Source of the DNA: Gymnothorax reevesii
Lineage: Eukaryota > Chordata > Actinopteri > Anguilliformes > Muraenidae
Direction of reading: 5' to 3'
Assembly: GCA_029721435.1 (NCBI GenBank)
Contig: CM056576.1
Span: 74,851,876-74,915,875 of the forward strand
DNA: 64,000 bases
Shown: positions 1 to 9,900 of the stretch, one piece after another
Layout of the letters: the number at the start of each line of letters is the position of its first letter
Position numbering within the stretch: position 1 is the first letter of the stretch
The notes under the pieces: generated by a model
Told to the model about the DNA's origin: nothing
Databases searched by the model: none
Seen by the model: the letters and a program-made list of their open reading frames with translations, nothing else
Program-made: the position numbers and the translations under genes

Positions 1-3000
1 TGGATGCTTTGGTGTTCTGGGTGGTTGCTAGGGCGTTGCTAGGCGGTTGCTATGGTGTTCTGGGTGGTTGCTCGGGCGTTGCTAGGCGGTTGCGATGGTG
101 TTCTGGGTGGTTGCTAGGGCGTTGCTATGGTGTTCTGGGTGGTTGCTAGGGCGTTGCTAGGCAGTTGCTATGGTGTTCTAGATGGTTGCTAGGCGGTTGC
201 TATGGTGTTCTGGGTGGTTGCTAGGGTGTTACTATGGTGTTCTGGGTGGTTGTTAGGCGGTTGCTCTGGTGATCTGGGTGGTTGCTAGGCGGTTGCTATG
301 GTGTTCTGGGTGGTAGCTAGGCGGTTGCTATGGTGTTCTGGGTGGTTGCTAGGTCGTTGCTATGCAGTTGCTATGGTGTTCTCGGTGGTTGCTAGGCGGT
401 TGCGATGGTGTTCTGAGTGGTTGCTAGGCGGTTGCTATGGTGTTCTGGGTGGTTGCAAGGGCGTTGCTCGGCAGTTGCTATGGTGTTCTGATGGTTGCTA
501 GGCTGTTGCTATGGTGTTCTGGGTGGTTGCTAGGGCGTTGCTAGGCGGTCGCTATGGTGTTCTGGGTGGTTGTTAGGGTTTTGCTAGGCAGTTGCAATGG
601 TGTTCTGGGTGGTTGCTAGGCGGTTGCTATGGTGTTCTGGGTGGTTGCTAGGGCGTTGCTAGGCAGTTGCTATTGTGTTTTGGGTGGTTGCTAGTTGGTT
701 GCTATGGTGTTCTGTGTGGTTGCTAGGGCGTTGCTAGGCAGTTGCTATGGTGTTCTGGGTGGTTGCCAGGCGGTTGCTATGGCGTTCTGGGTGGTTGCAA
801 GGGCGTTGCTAGGCAGTTGCTATGGTGTTTTGGGTGGTTGCTAGGTGGTTGCTATGGTGTTCTGGGTGGTTGCTAGGGCGTTGCTAGGCAGTTGCTATGG
901 TGTTCTGGGTGGTTGCTAGGCGGGTGCTATGGTGTTCTGGGTGGTTGCTAGGGCGTTGCTAGGCAGTTGCTATGGTGTTTTGGGTGGTTGCTAGGTGGTT
1001 GCTATGATGTTCTGGGTGGTTGCTAGGGTGTTGCTAGGTAGTTGCTATGGTGTTCTGGGTGGTTGCTAGGCGGTTGCTATGGTGTTCTGGGTGGTTGCTA
1101 GGGCGTTGCTAGGCAGTTGCGATGGTGTTTTGGGTGGTTGCTCGGTGGTTGCTATGGTGTTCTGGGTGGTTGCTAGGGCGTTGCTAGGCAGTTGCGTTGG
1201 TGTTCTGGGTGGTTGCTAGGCGGTTGCTATGGTGTTCTGGGTGGTTGCTAGGGCCTTGCTAGGCGGTTGCTATGGTGTTCTGGGTGGTTGTTAGGGTGTT
1301 GCTAGGCAGTTGCTATGGTGTTCTGGGTGGTTGCTAGGCGGTTGCTATGGTGTTCTGGGTGGTTGCTAGGGCGTTGCTAAGAAGTTGCTATGGTGTTCTG
1401 GGTGGTTGCTAGGGCGTTGCTAGGCAGTTGCTATGGTGTTCTGGGTGGTTGCTAGGCGGTTGCTATGGTGTTCTGGGTGGTTGCTCGGGTGTTGCTAGGC
1501 AGTTGCTATGGTGTTCTGGGTGGTTGCTAGGCGGTTGCTATGGTGTTCTGGGTGGTTGCTAGGCGGTTGCTATGGCATTCTGGGTGGTTGCTAGGGCTTT
1601 GCTAAGCAGTTGCTATGATGTTCTGGGTGGTTGCTAGGGCGTTGCTAGGTGGTTGCTTTGGTGTTCTGGGTGGTTGCTAGGGTGTTGCTAGGCAGTTGCT
1701 ATGCTGTTCTGGGTGGTTGCCATGCCGTTGCTATGGTGTTCTGGGTGGTTGCTAGGGCGTTGCTCGGCAGTTGCTTTGGTGTTCTGGGTGGTTGCTAGGG
1801 CGTTGCTAGGCAGTGGCTTTGGTGTTCTGGGTGGTTGCTAGGGCGTTGCTAGGCAGTTGCCATGGTGTTCTGGGTGGTTGCTAGGGCGGTGCTAGGCAGT
1901 TGCTTTGGTGTTCTGGGGGGTTGCTAGTGCGTTGCTAGGGAGTTGCTATGGTGGTGTGTGTGGTTGTTAGGGTGGTTGCTATGGCGTTCTGGGTGGTGGC
2001 TAGGGCCTTGCTAAGCAGTTGCTATGGTGTTCTGGGTGGTTGCTACGGCGTGGCTAGGCGGTTGCTATGGTGTTCTGGGTGGTGGCTAGGGTGTTGCTAG
2101 GGAGTTGCTATGGTGTTCCTGGTGGTTGCTAGGGTGTTGCGAGGCGGTTGCTATGGTGTTCTGGGTGGTTGCTCGGGCGTTGCTAGGTGGTTGGTATGGT
2201 GTTTTGGGTGGTTGCTAGGGCGTTGCTATGGTGTTCTGGGTGGTTGCTAGGGCGTTGCTAGGCAGTTGCTATGGTGTTCTGGATGGTTGCTAGGCGGTTG
2301 CTATGGTGTTCTGGGTGGTTGCTAGGGTGTTGCTATGGTGTTCTGGGTGGTTGCTAGGCGGTTGCTCTGGTGTTCTGGGTGGTAGCTAGGCGGTTGCTAT
2401 GGTGTTCTGGGTGGTAGCAAGGTCGTTGCTAGGCAGTTGCTATGGTGTTCTGGGTGGTTGCTAGGCGGTTGCTATGGTGTTCTGGGTGGTTGCTAGGCGG
2501 TTGCTATGGTGTTCTGGGTGGTTGCTAGGGCGTTGCTAGGCAGTTGCTATGGTGTTCTGATCGTTTCTAGGCGTTTGCTATGGTGTTCTGGGTGGTCGCC
2601 AGGGCTTTGCAAGGCAGTTCCTATGGTGTTCTGGGTGGTTGCTAGGGCATTGCTATGGTGTTCTGGGTGGTAGCTAGGCGGTTGCTTTTGTGTTCTGGGT
2701 GGTTGCTAGGGCATTGCTAGGCAGTTGCTATGGTGTTCTGGGTGGTTGCTAGGGCGTTGCTCAGGTGTTCTGGGTGGTAGCTAGGCGGTTGCTATTGTGT
2801 TCTGGGTGGTTGCTAGGGCGTTGCTAGGCGGTTGCTATAGTGTTCTGGGTGGTAGCTAGGTCGTTGCTAGGCAGTTGCTATGGTGTTCTGGGTGGTTGCT
2901 AGGCGGTTGCTATGGTGTTCTGGGTGGTTGCTAGGCGGTTGCTATGGTGTTCTGGGTGGTTGCTAGGGCGTTGCTAGGCAGTTGCTATGGTGTTCTGATG

Positions 3001-5463
3001 GTTGCTAGGCGGTTGCTATGGTGTTCTGGGTGGTTGCTAGGGCGATGCTATGGTGTTCTGGGTGGTAGCTAGGCGGTTGCTATTGTGTTCTGGGTGGTTG
3101 CTAGGGCGTTACTAGGCGGTTGCTATGGTGTTCTGGGTGGTTGTTAGGGTGTTGCTAGGCAGTTGCTATGGTGTTCTGGGTGGTTGCTAGGCGGTTGCTA
3201 TGGTGTTCTGTGTGGTTGCTCGCGCGATGCTATGGTATTTTGGGTGGTTGCTAGGTGGTTGCTATGGTGTTCTGGGTGGTTGCTAGGGCGTTGCTAGGCA
3301 GTTGCTATGGTGTTCTGGGTGGTTGCTAGGCGGTTGCTATGGTGTTCTGGGTGGTTGCTCGGGTGTTGCTAGGCAGTTGCTATGGTGTTCTGGGTGGTTG
3401 CTAGGCGGTTGCTATGGTCTTCTGGGTGGTTGCTAGGCGGTTGCTATGGTGTTCTGGGTGGTTGCTAGGCGGTTGCTATGGTGTTCTGGGTGGTTGCTAG
3501 GGCGTTGCTAGGCAGTTGCTATGGTGTTCTGATGGTTGCTAGGCGGTTGCTATGGTCTTCTGGGTGGTTGCAAGGCGGTTGCTATGGTGTTCTGGGTGGT
3601 TGCTAGGCGGTTGCTATGGTGTTCTGGGTGGTTGCTAGGGCGTTACTAGGCAGTTGCTATGGTGTTCTGATGGTTGCTAGGCGGTTGCTATGGTGTTCTG
3701 GGTGGTTGCTAGGGCGTTGCTAGGCAGTTGCTATGGTGTTCTGGGTGGTTGCTAGGCGGTTGCTTTGGTGTTCTGGGTGGTTGCTAGGCGGTTGCTATGG
3801 TGTTCTGGGTGGTTGCTAGGGCGTTGCTAGGCAGTTGCTATGGTGTTCTGATGGTTGCTAGGCGGTTGCTATGGTGTTCTGGGTGGTTGCTAGGGTGTTG
3901 CTAGGCAATTGCTATGGTGTTCTGGGTGGTTGCTAGGGCGTTGCTATGGTGTTCTGGTTGGTAGCTAGGCGGTTGCTATGGTGTTCTGGGTGGTTGCTAG
4001 GGCGTTGCTAGGCAGTTGCTATGGTGTTCTGGGTGGTTGCTAGGGCGTTGCTATGGTGTTCTGGGTGGTAGCTAGGCGGTTGCTATTGTGTTCTGTGTGG
4101 TTGCTAGGGCGATGCTAGGCGGTTGCTATGGTGTTCTGGGTGGTTGTAAGGGTGTTGCTAGGCAGTAGCTATGGTGTTCTGGGTGGTTGCTAGGCGGTTG
4201 CTATGGTGTTCTGGGTGGTTGCTAGCGCTTTGCTAGGCAGGTGCTATGGTATTTTGGGCGGGTGCTAGGTGGTTGCTATGGTGTTCTGGGTGGTTGCTAG
4301 GGCGTTGCTAGGCAGTTGCTATGGTGTTCAGGGTGGTTGCTAGGCGGTTGCTATGGTGTTCTGGGTGGTTGCTCGGGTGTTGCTAGGCAGTTGCTATGGT
4401 GTTCTGGGTGGTTGCTAGGCGGTTGCTATGGTGTTCTGGGTGGTTGCTAGGCGGTTGCTGTGGTGTTCTGGGTGGTTGGTAGGGCGTTGCTAGGCAGTTG
4501 CTATGGTGTTCTGGGTGGTTGCTAGGCGGTTGCTATGGTGTTCTGGGTGGTTGCTAGGGCGTTGCTAGGCAGTTGCTATGGTGTTCTGGGTGGTAGCTAG
4601 GCGGTTGCTATGGTGTTCTGGGTGGTTGCTTGCGTGTTGCTAGCCTGTTGCTATGGTATCTTGGGTGGTTGCTTGGTGGGTGCTATGGTGTTCTGGGTGG
4701 TTGCTAGGGCGTGGCTAGGCAGTTGCTATGGTGTTCTGGGTGGTTGCTAGGCGGTTGCTATGGTGTTCTGGGTGGTTGCTCGGGTGTTGCTAGGCAGTTG
4801 CTATGGTGTTCTGGGTGGTTGCTAGGCGGTTGCTATGGTGTTCTGGGTGGTTGCTAGGCGGTTGCTATGGTGTTCTGGGTGGTTGCTAGGGCGTTGCTAG
4901 GCAGTTGCTATGGTGTTCTGGGTGGTTGCTCGGCGGTTGCTATGGTGTTTTGGGTGGTTGCTAGGGCGTTGCTAGGCAGTTGCTATGGTGTTCTGGGTGG
5001 TTGCTAGGCGGTTGCTAAGGTGTTCTTGGTGGTTGCTAGGGCGTTGCTAGGCAGTTGCTATGGTGTTTTGGGTGGTTGCTGGGCGGTTGCTATGGTGTTC
5101 TGGGTGGTTGTTAGGGCGTTGCTAGGCAGTTGCTATGGTGTTCTGGGTGGTTACTAGGCAGTTGCTATGGTGTTCTTGGTGGTTGTTAGGGCGTTGCTAG
5201 GCGGTTGCTATGGTGTTCTGGGTGGTTGCTAGGGCGTTGCTAGGCATTTGCTTTGGTGTTCTGAGTGGTTGCTTGGCGGTTGCTATGGTGTTTTGGGTGG
5301 TTGCTAGGGCGTTGCTTGGCAGTTGCTATAGTGTTCTGGGTGGTTGCTAGGCAGTTGCTATGGTGTTTTGGGTGGTTGCTAGGCAGTTGCTATGGTGTTC
5401 TGAATATTTTCTTGGGCATTGCTGGTGAGTTGCTATGTTGTTCTCGTTGTTGCTAGGGCGTTG
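1..5463 (+). repeat. Minisatellite array 1 (32/43-bp units)
   Basis: Head-to-tail repeat of a 10-bp head, TGGTGTTCTG, followed by two or three 11-mers such as GGTGGTTGCTA, GGGCGTTGCTA, GGCGGTTGCTA and GGCAGTTGCTA. All units lie in the same direction. Variants typical of this array are a shortened head junction TTCTGATGGTTGC (near 487, 2997, 3532, 3669 and 3848) and TTCTAGATGG (near 177). The last 200 bp are degenerate (TGAATATTTTC at 5401) and run into island A at GGGCGTTG. The array begins before the window. No gene is seen. Open frames in it are repeat by-products. Confidence 0.97.
678..1277 (+). repeat. 150-bp higher-order repeat, four copies
   Basis: The head variant GTGTTTTGGG recurs with its T run at 678, 828, 978 and 1128, exactly 150 bp apart. 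Each copy holds two 75-bp pairs (a 32-bp plus a 43-bp unit). The regular spacing over four copies shows that these units were amplified together as a block, rather than one unit at a time. Confidence 0.85.
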
Positions 5464-5542
5464 ATGTGTCTTGTTTGGGGATCGAGTGAAAACTGGGAGA
5501 AGTAGTGAACCGTACGATTACGAAATTATTTGGAATATTAAC
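5464..5542 (+). repeat. Island A left edge: tail of the 198-bp repeat
   Basis: About 79 bp that resemble the end of the 198-bp unit seen intact in islands C and D. Shared words in order are GGATCG/CAG, GTGAAAA or TTGAAAA, GGGAGAAG, GAACCGT, CGATT and TTGGAATA. The match is clear but diverged. It gives islands A and B the same left boundary as the inner part of C and D, which suggests that one ancestral spacer was rearranged into all four. Confidence 0.75.
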
Positions 5543-6119
5543 AAGGAAGGAAGGAGGGAAAGAAGGAACTAATGAGGGAAGTAAGGAAAGAAGGAATATA
5601 GGAAAAAAAGAAGGAAATCAAAGGAAGGCAGGAAAGAACAAAGGAAAGAAGGCGAGGATGGATGGAAAGAAACAGAGGAATGAAGGAAAGAAGGAAGTTA
5701 AGAAGGAAGGAAAGGAAGAAGGGAAGAAGAAGGATTTAAGTAAAGATAGAAGGAAGGGAGGAAGGAAGGAAGTGAGGAAGAAGAAATGAAAAACAGAAGG
5801 AAAGAGGGAAGGAAGGTCAGAAAAAGTAAAGAAAAGAAGAGGGAAGGAACGAGAGGGAAAGCAGAAAGAAGAAAGAAAGAAAGAGAAGAACGAAATGAAG
5901 GAATGAAAGAAGGCATGATGGAAGGGAAGAAAAACTAAGGAAGGTAGGAAAGAAAATTGGTAGGGAGGAAGAATGGGAGGAAGGATAAAAGACAGGATAG
6001 AAGGAAGTAAAGTAGGAAAGAAGGAACGAATAAAGGAAGGAAGGAACGAAAGAAAGAAATAGGAGGGAAAAAGAAAGAAGGAATGACAGAAAATAGAAGG
6101 GAGGAAAGCAGTAAGGAAG
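5543..6119. repeat. Polypurine GGAA/GAAGGAAAG tract in island A
   Basis: About 577 bp almost entirely of A and G on the + strand, built from irregular GGAA, GAAGG and AAAGAAGG words with scattered T and C. It is a polypurine-polypyrimidine tract with possible triplex (H-DNA) behaviour and many GGAA ETS-type cores. Lysine/glycine-rich (+) and serine/leucine/phenylalanine-rich (-) open frames across it are low-complexity artefacts. Confidence 0.93.
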
Positions 6120-6417
6120 CTGTAGTCTCAACAGAGCTAGATTGTAGTCTTACAGCCCGAGAAACTGACAGTTACAGCAGGTGGTCAGAACACCTGGCAC
6201 AAGATTCCATTTGCTTAATGGCCCTATTGTGATGTCATAATGCCAATGTTAAGTCTATGGGGGGAAAAAATTTATAGTTTTTTATTAATAACTCAAAAAG
6301 TATAAAAGTTACAAAGATGAAAATAGATTGCACAGGTGTCCTAAGTAAGACCTACGCAACGCAGTTTGAATGAAGTTTCTACGATAAACGGTTGAGGCCG
6401 CATTAAGTGTGTTAGAA

Positions 6418-6420
<3 letters not shown>
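6120..6420. other. AT-rich block of about 300 bp, shared with island B
   Basis: A non-repetitive stretch following the polypurine tract. It is nearly identical to 15135-15436, with a handful of substitutions. It includes CTGGCACAAGATTCC, a run of G then A (GGGGGGAAAAAATTT) and TTTTTTATTAATAACTC, and ends GTGTTAGAAG before the TAA run. No convincing reading frame is present. It may be part of an old non-autonomous transposon or a captured flank, but I cannot name a family. Confidence 0.8.

Positions 6421-6450
<30 letters not shown>
6421..6450 (+). repeat. (TAA)10 microsatellite
   Basis: Ten uninterrupted TAA units. The homologous run in island B has twelve units, so the locus has changed length since the islands were duplicated. 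Confidence 0.97.
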
Positions 6451-6490
6451 GAAGACCAGGATAACAATAGTGAGCATTTTCAATGCACAC
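6451..6490 (+). repeat. Single copy of the 40-bp hairpin unit
   Basis: One copy of the unit GAAGACCAGGATAACAATAG followed by TGAGCATTTTCAATGCACAC. It contains GCATT-TTC-AATGC, which can fold on itself and extends as GTG/CAC past one A-A mismatch. Island B has five direct copies of the same unit. Confidence 0.88.
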
Positions 6491-6555
6491 TAATAATAAT
6501 AATAATAATAACTAGATAATGTAATTCCAGGGAATTACGTGTGCATTGAAAATGC
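6474..6555. repeat. Split palindrome with TAA insertion
   Basis: GCATTTTCAATGCACAC (6474-6490) is matched by its exact reverse complement at 6539-6555. Immediately inside the right arm is GTAATTCC-AG-GGAATTAC (6521-6538). If the 30 bp at 6491-6520 (seven TAA units then CTAGATAAT) are ignored, the rest is a perfect 52-bp palindrome with a 2-bp centre. It looks like the hairpin core of a MITE or foldback element with microsatellite growth in one arm. Confidence 0.8.
6491..6511 (+). repeat. (TAA)7 microsatellite inside the palindrome
   Basis: A short TAA run directly after GCACAC and before CTAGATAAT. It lies within the left half of the palindromic element and has no counterpart in the right half. 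Confidence 0.9.
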
Positions 6556-6930
6556 AAAGTGTAGTTGCATAAGGTGGAGTTTGTAACATATCATTGCATT
6601 ATGATATTGGTAGCTACGTTTTTCGTAGGATAATTATGGTAGTGGTGAGGACTTTTATTTTGAAACAGATGTGGACTGAGGAAACAGTTTGCGGGAGTCA
6701 TAGTTGATGAAAACTGTCATATGGAAATTTTTAATAGTGACATTTTTTAATAGTGAAGAATTGTAGTAAGGACTTATATTTTGAGACAGGATTGGGCAGA
6801 AGAAACAGTTGCCGGAAGTCATAGTCGAAAACAATCAGGAGTTGGAATGGCTGAAAGGTTGATAAGTTGAGTAGCTTAAAAAGTTACATTTTTTTATTGT
6901 AATTTGACACAATGAGGACTGGCTGTAACA
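6556..6930. other. Island A right flank, not found in the other islands
   Basis: About 375 bp of AT-rich sequence with no match in islands B to D. It holds an imperfect direct repeat of about 65 bp: GGACTT at 6649 and 6770, each followed by TATTTTGA, then GAAACAGTT and AGTCATAG. The offset is about 121 bp. Between the copies, TTTTTAATAGTGA occurs twice in a row (near 6728 and 6745). Array 2 begins at GTTGTTAGGC. No open frame of note. Confidence 0.75.
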
Positions 6931-9900
6931 GTTGTTAGGCAGTTGCTATGGTGTTCTGTGTACTTGTGAGGGTGTTGCTAGGCAGCTGCTATCGTGTTCT
7001 GGGTGGTTGCTAGGGCATTGCTAGGCAGTTGCAATGGTGTTCTGGGTGGTTGATAGGTCGTTGCTAGGCGATTGCTATGGTGTGCTGGGTGGTTGCTAGG
7101 CGGTTGCTATGGCGTTCTGGGTGGTTGCTAGAGTGTTGCTATGGGGTTCTGGGTGGTTGCTAGGCGGTTGCTATGGCATTCTGGGTGGTTGCTAGGGCTT
7201 TGCAAAGCAGTTGCTATGATGTTCTGGGTGGTTGGTAGGGCGTTGCTAGGTGGGTGCTATGGTGTTCTGGGTGGTTGCTAGGGTGTTGCTAGGCAGTTGC
7301 TATGGTGTTCTGGGTGGTTGCTAGGGCGTTGCTAGGCAGTTGCTATGGTGTTCTGGGTGGTTGTTAGGGTGGTTGCTAGGGCATTGCTAAGCAGTTGCTA
7401 GGGTGTTCTGGGTGGTTGCTACGGCATTGCTAGGCGGTTGCTATGGTGTTCTGGGTGGTTGCTAGGGTGTTGCTAGGCAGTTGCTATGGTGTTCTGGGTG
7501 GTTGCTAGGTGGTTGCTATGGTGTTCTGGGTGGTTGCTAGGGCGTTGCTAGGCGGTTGCTATTGTGTTCTGGGTGGTTGCTCGGGCGTTGCTAGGCGGTT
7601 GCTATGGTGTTCTGGGTGGTTGCTAGGGCGTTGCTATGGTGTTCTGGGTGGTTGCTAGGGCGTTGCTTGGCAGTTGCTATGGTGTTCTAGATGGTTGCTA
7701 GGCGGTTGCTATGGTGTTCTGGGTGGTTGCTAGGGTGTTGCTATGGTGTTCTGGGTGGTAGCTAGGCGGTTGCTATGGTGTTCTGGGTGGCTGCTAGGTC
7801 GTTGCTAGGCAGTTGCTATGGTGCTCTGGGTGGTTGCTAGGCGGTTGCTATGGTGTTCTGGGTGGTTGCTAGGCGGATGCTATGGTGATCTGGGTAGGTG
7901 CTAAGGCGTTGCTAGGCAGTTGCTATGGTGTTCTGATGGTGGCTAGGCTGTGGCTATGGGGTTCTGGGGGGTTGCTAGGGCGGTGCTAGGCGGGTGGTAT
8001 GGTGTTCTGGGGGGTTGTTTGGGTGTTGCTAGGCAGTTGCAATGGTGTTCTGGGTGGTTGCTAGGCGGTTGCTATGGTGTTCTGGGTGGTTGCTAGGGCG
8101 TTGCTAGGCAGTTGCTATGGTGTTTTGGGTGGTTGCTAGGTGGTTGCTATGGTGTTCTGGGTGGTTGCTAGGGCGTTGCTAGGCAGTTGCTATGGTGTTC
8201 TGGGTGGGTGCTAGGCGGTTGCTATGGTGTTCTGGGTGGTTGCTAGGGCCTTGCTAGCGGGTTGCTATGGTGTTCTGGGAGGTTGCTAGGGCATTGCTAG
8301 GCTGTTGCTATGGTGTTCTGGGTGGTTGCTAGGGCGTTGCTATGGTGTTCTGGGTGGTTGCTAGGGCGTTGCTAGGCGGTTGCTATGGTGGTCTGGGTGG
8401 TTGTTAGGGTGTTGCTAGGCAGTTGCAATGGTGTTCTGGGTGGTTGCTAGGTGGTTGCTATGGTGTTCTGGGTGGTTGCTAGGGCGTTGCTAGGCAGTTG
8501 CTATGGTGTTTTTGGTGGTTGCTAGGTGGTTGCTATGGTGTTCTGGGTGGTTGCTAGGGCGTTGCTAGGCAGTTGCTATGGTGTTCTGGGTGGTTGCTAG
8601 GCGGTTGCTATGGTGTTCTGGGTGGTTGCTAGGGCCTTGCTAGGCGGTTGCTATGGTGTTCTGGGAGGTTGCTAGGGCATTGCTAGGCTGTTGCTATGGT
8701 GTTCTGGGTGGTTGCTAGGGCGTTGCTAGGCGGTTGCTATGGTGTTCTGGGTGGTTGTTAGGGTGTTGCTAGGCAGTTGCTATGGTGTTCTGGGTGGTTG
8801 CTAGGCGGTTGCTATGGTGTTCTGGGTGGTTGCTAGGGCGTTGCTAGGCAGTTGCTATGGTGTTCTGGGTGGTTGCTAGGCGGTTGCTATGGTGTTCTGG
8901 GTGGTTGCTAGGGCGTTGCTAGGCAGTTGCTATGGTGTTCTGGGTGGTTGCTAGGCGGTTGCTATGGTGTTCTGGGGGGTTGCTAGGCGGTTGCTATGGT
9001 GTTCTGGGTTGTTGCTAGGGCGTTGCTAGGCAGTTGCTATGGTGTTCTGGGTGGTTGCTGGGCGGTTGCTAGGGTGTGCTGGGTGGTTGCTCGGGCGTTG
9101 CTAGGCAGTTGCTATGGTGATCTGGGTGGTTGCTAGGCGGTTGCTATGGTGTTCTGGGTGGTTGCTCGGGCGTTGCTAGGCAGTTGCTATGGTGATCTTG
9201 GTGGTTGCTAGGCGGTTGCTATGGTGTTCTGGGTGGTTGCTAGGGCATTGCTAGGCTGTTGCTATGGTGTTCTGGGTGGTTGCTAGGCGGTTGCTATGGT
9301 GTTCTGGGTGGTTGCTAGGGCGTTGCTAGGTGATTCCTATGGTGTTCTGTGTGGTTGCTAGGGCGTTGCTAGGTAGTTGCTATGGTGTTCTGGGTGGTTG
9401 CTAGGCGGTTGCTAAGGTGTTCTTGGTGGTTGCTAGGGCGTTGCTAGGCAGTTGCTATGGTGTTTTGGGTGGTTGCTGGGCGGGTGCTATGGTGTTCTGG
9501 GTGGTTGCTAGGGCGTTGCTAGGCAGTTGCTATGGTGTTCTGGGTGGTTGCTAGTCGATTGCTATGGTGTTCTGGGTGGTTGCTAGGGCGTTGCTAGGCA
9601 GTTGCTATGGTGTTTTGGGTGGTTGCTAGGCAGTTGCTGTGGTGTTTTGGGTGGTTGCTAGGGCATTGCTAGGCAGTTGCTATGGTGTTCTAGATGGTTG
9701 CTAGGCGGTTGCTATGGTGTTCTGGGTGGTTGCTAGGGTGTTGCTATGGTGTTCTGGGTGGTAGCTAGGCGGTTGCTATGGTGTTCTGGGTGGTTGCTAA
9801 GTCGTTGCTAGGCAGTTGCTATGGTGCTCTGGGTGGTTTCTAGGCGGTTGCTATGGTGTTCTGGGTGGTTGCTAGGCGGATGCTATGGTGATCTGGGTGG

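Larger units (their letters stand above)
4950..6510. repeat. Copy 1 of the 9.02-kb-spaced duplication (array end plus island A)
   Basis: Matches 13970-15530. The offset is 9,022 at the degenerate TGAATATT marker (5401 and 14423), 9,019 at TTGATGTGT (5461 and 14480) and 9,016 at GTTGAGGCCG (6391 and 15407). The small drift reflects a few indels in the polypurine tract. The duplication covers both array and island, so the island was copied together with its flanking satellite. Confidence 0.88.

Noticed and set aside
298..501. Cysteine/tryptophan/valine-rich open frames such as MVFWVVARALLGGC in arrays 1 to 5
   Set aside because: A 32-bp plus a 43-bp unit is 75 bp, so alternating units keep one frame open for 25-residue repeats. 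The frames start and stop wherever unit order changes, have no promoter or splice context, and appear in overlapping frames at the same place (for example 27623 and 27628).
5505..6131. Lys/Gly-rich plus-strand and Ser/Phe/Leu-rich minus-strand frames in the polypurine tract (also 14667-15146)
   Set aside because: Low-complexity translation of A/G-only sequence, which lacks the T needed for stops on one strand. The two copies do not keep the same frames cleanly.
6228..6236. TGATGTCAT as a CRE/ATF-like site
   Set aside because: A single short near-match in AT-rich sequence with no promoter context; chance is the simplest explanation.
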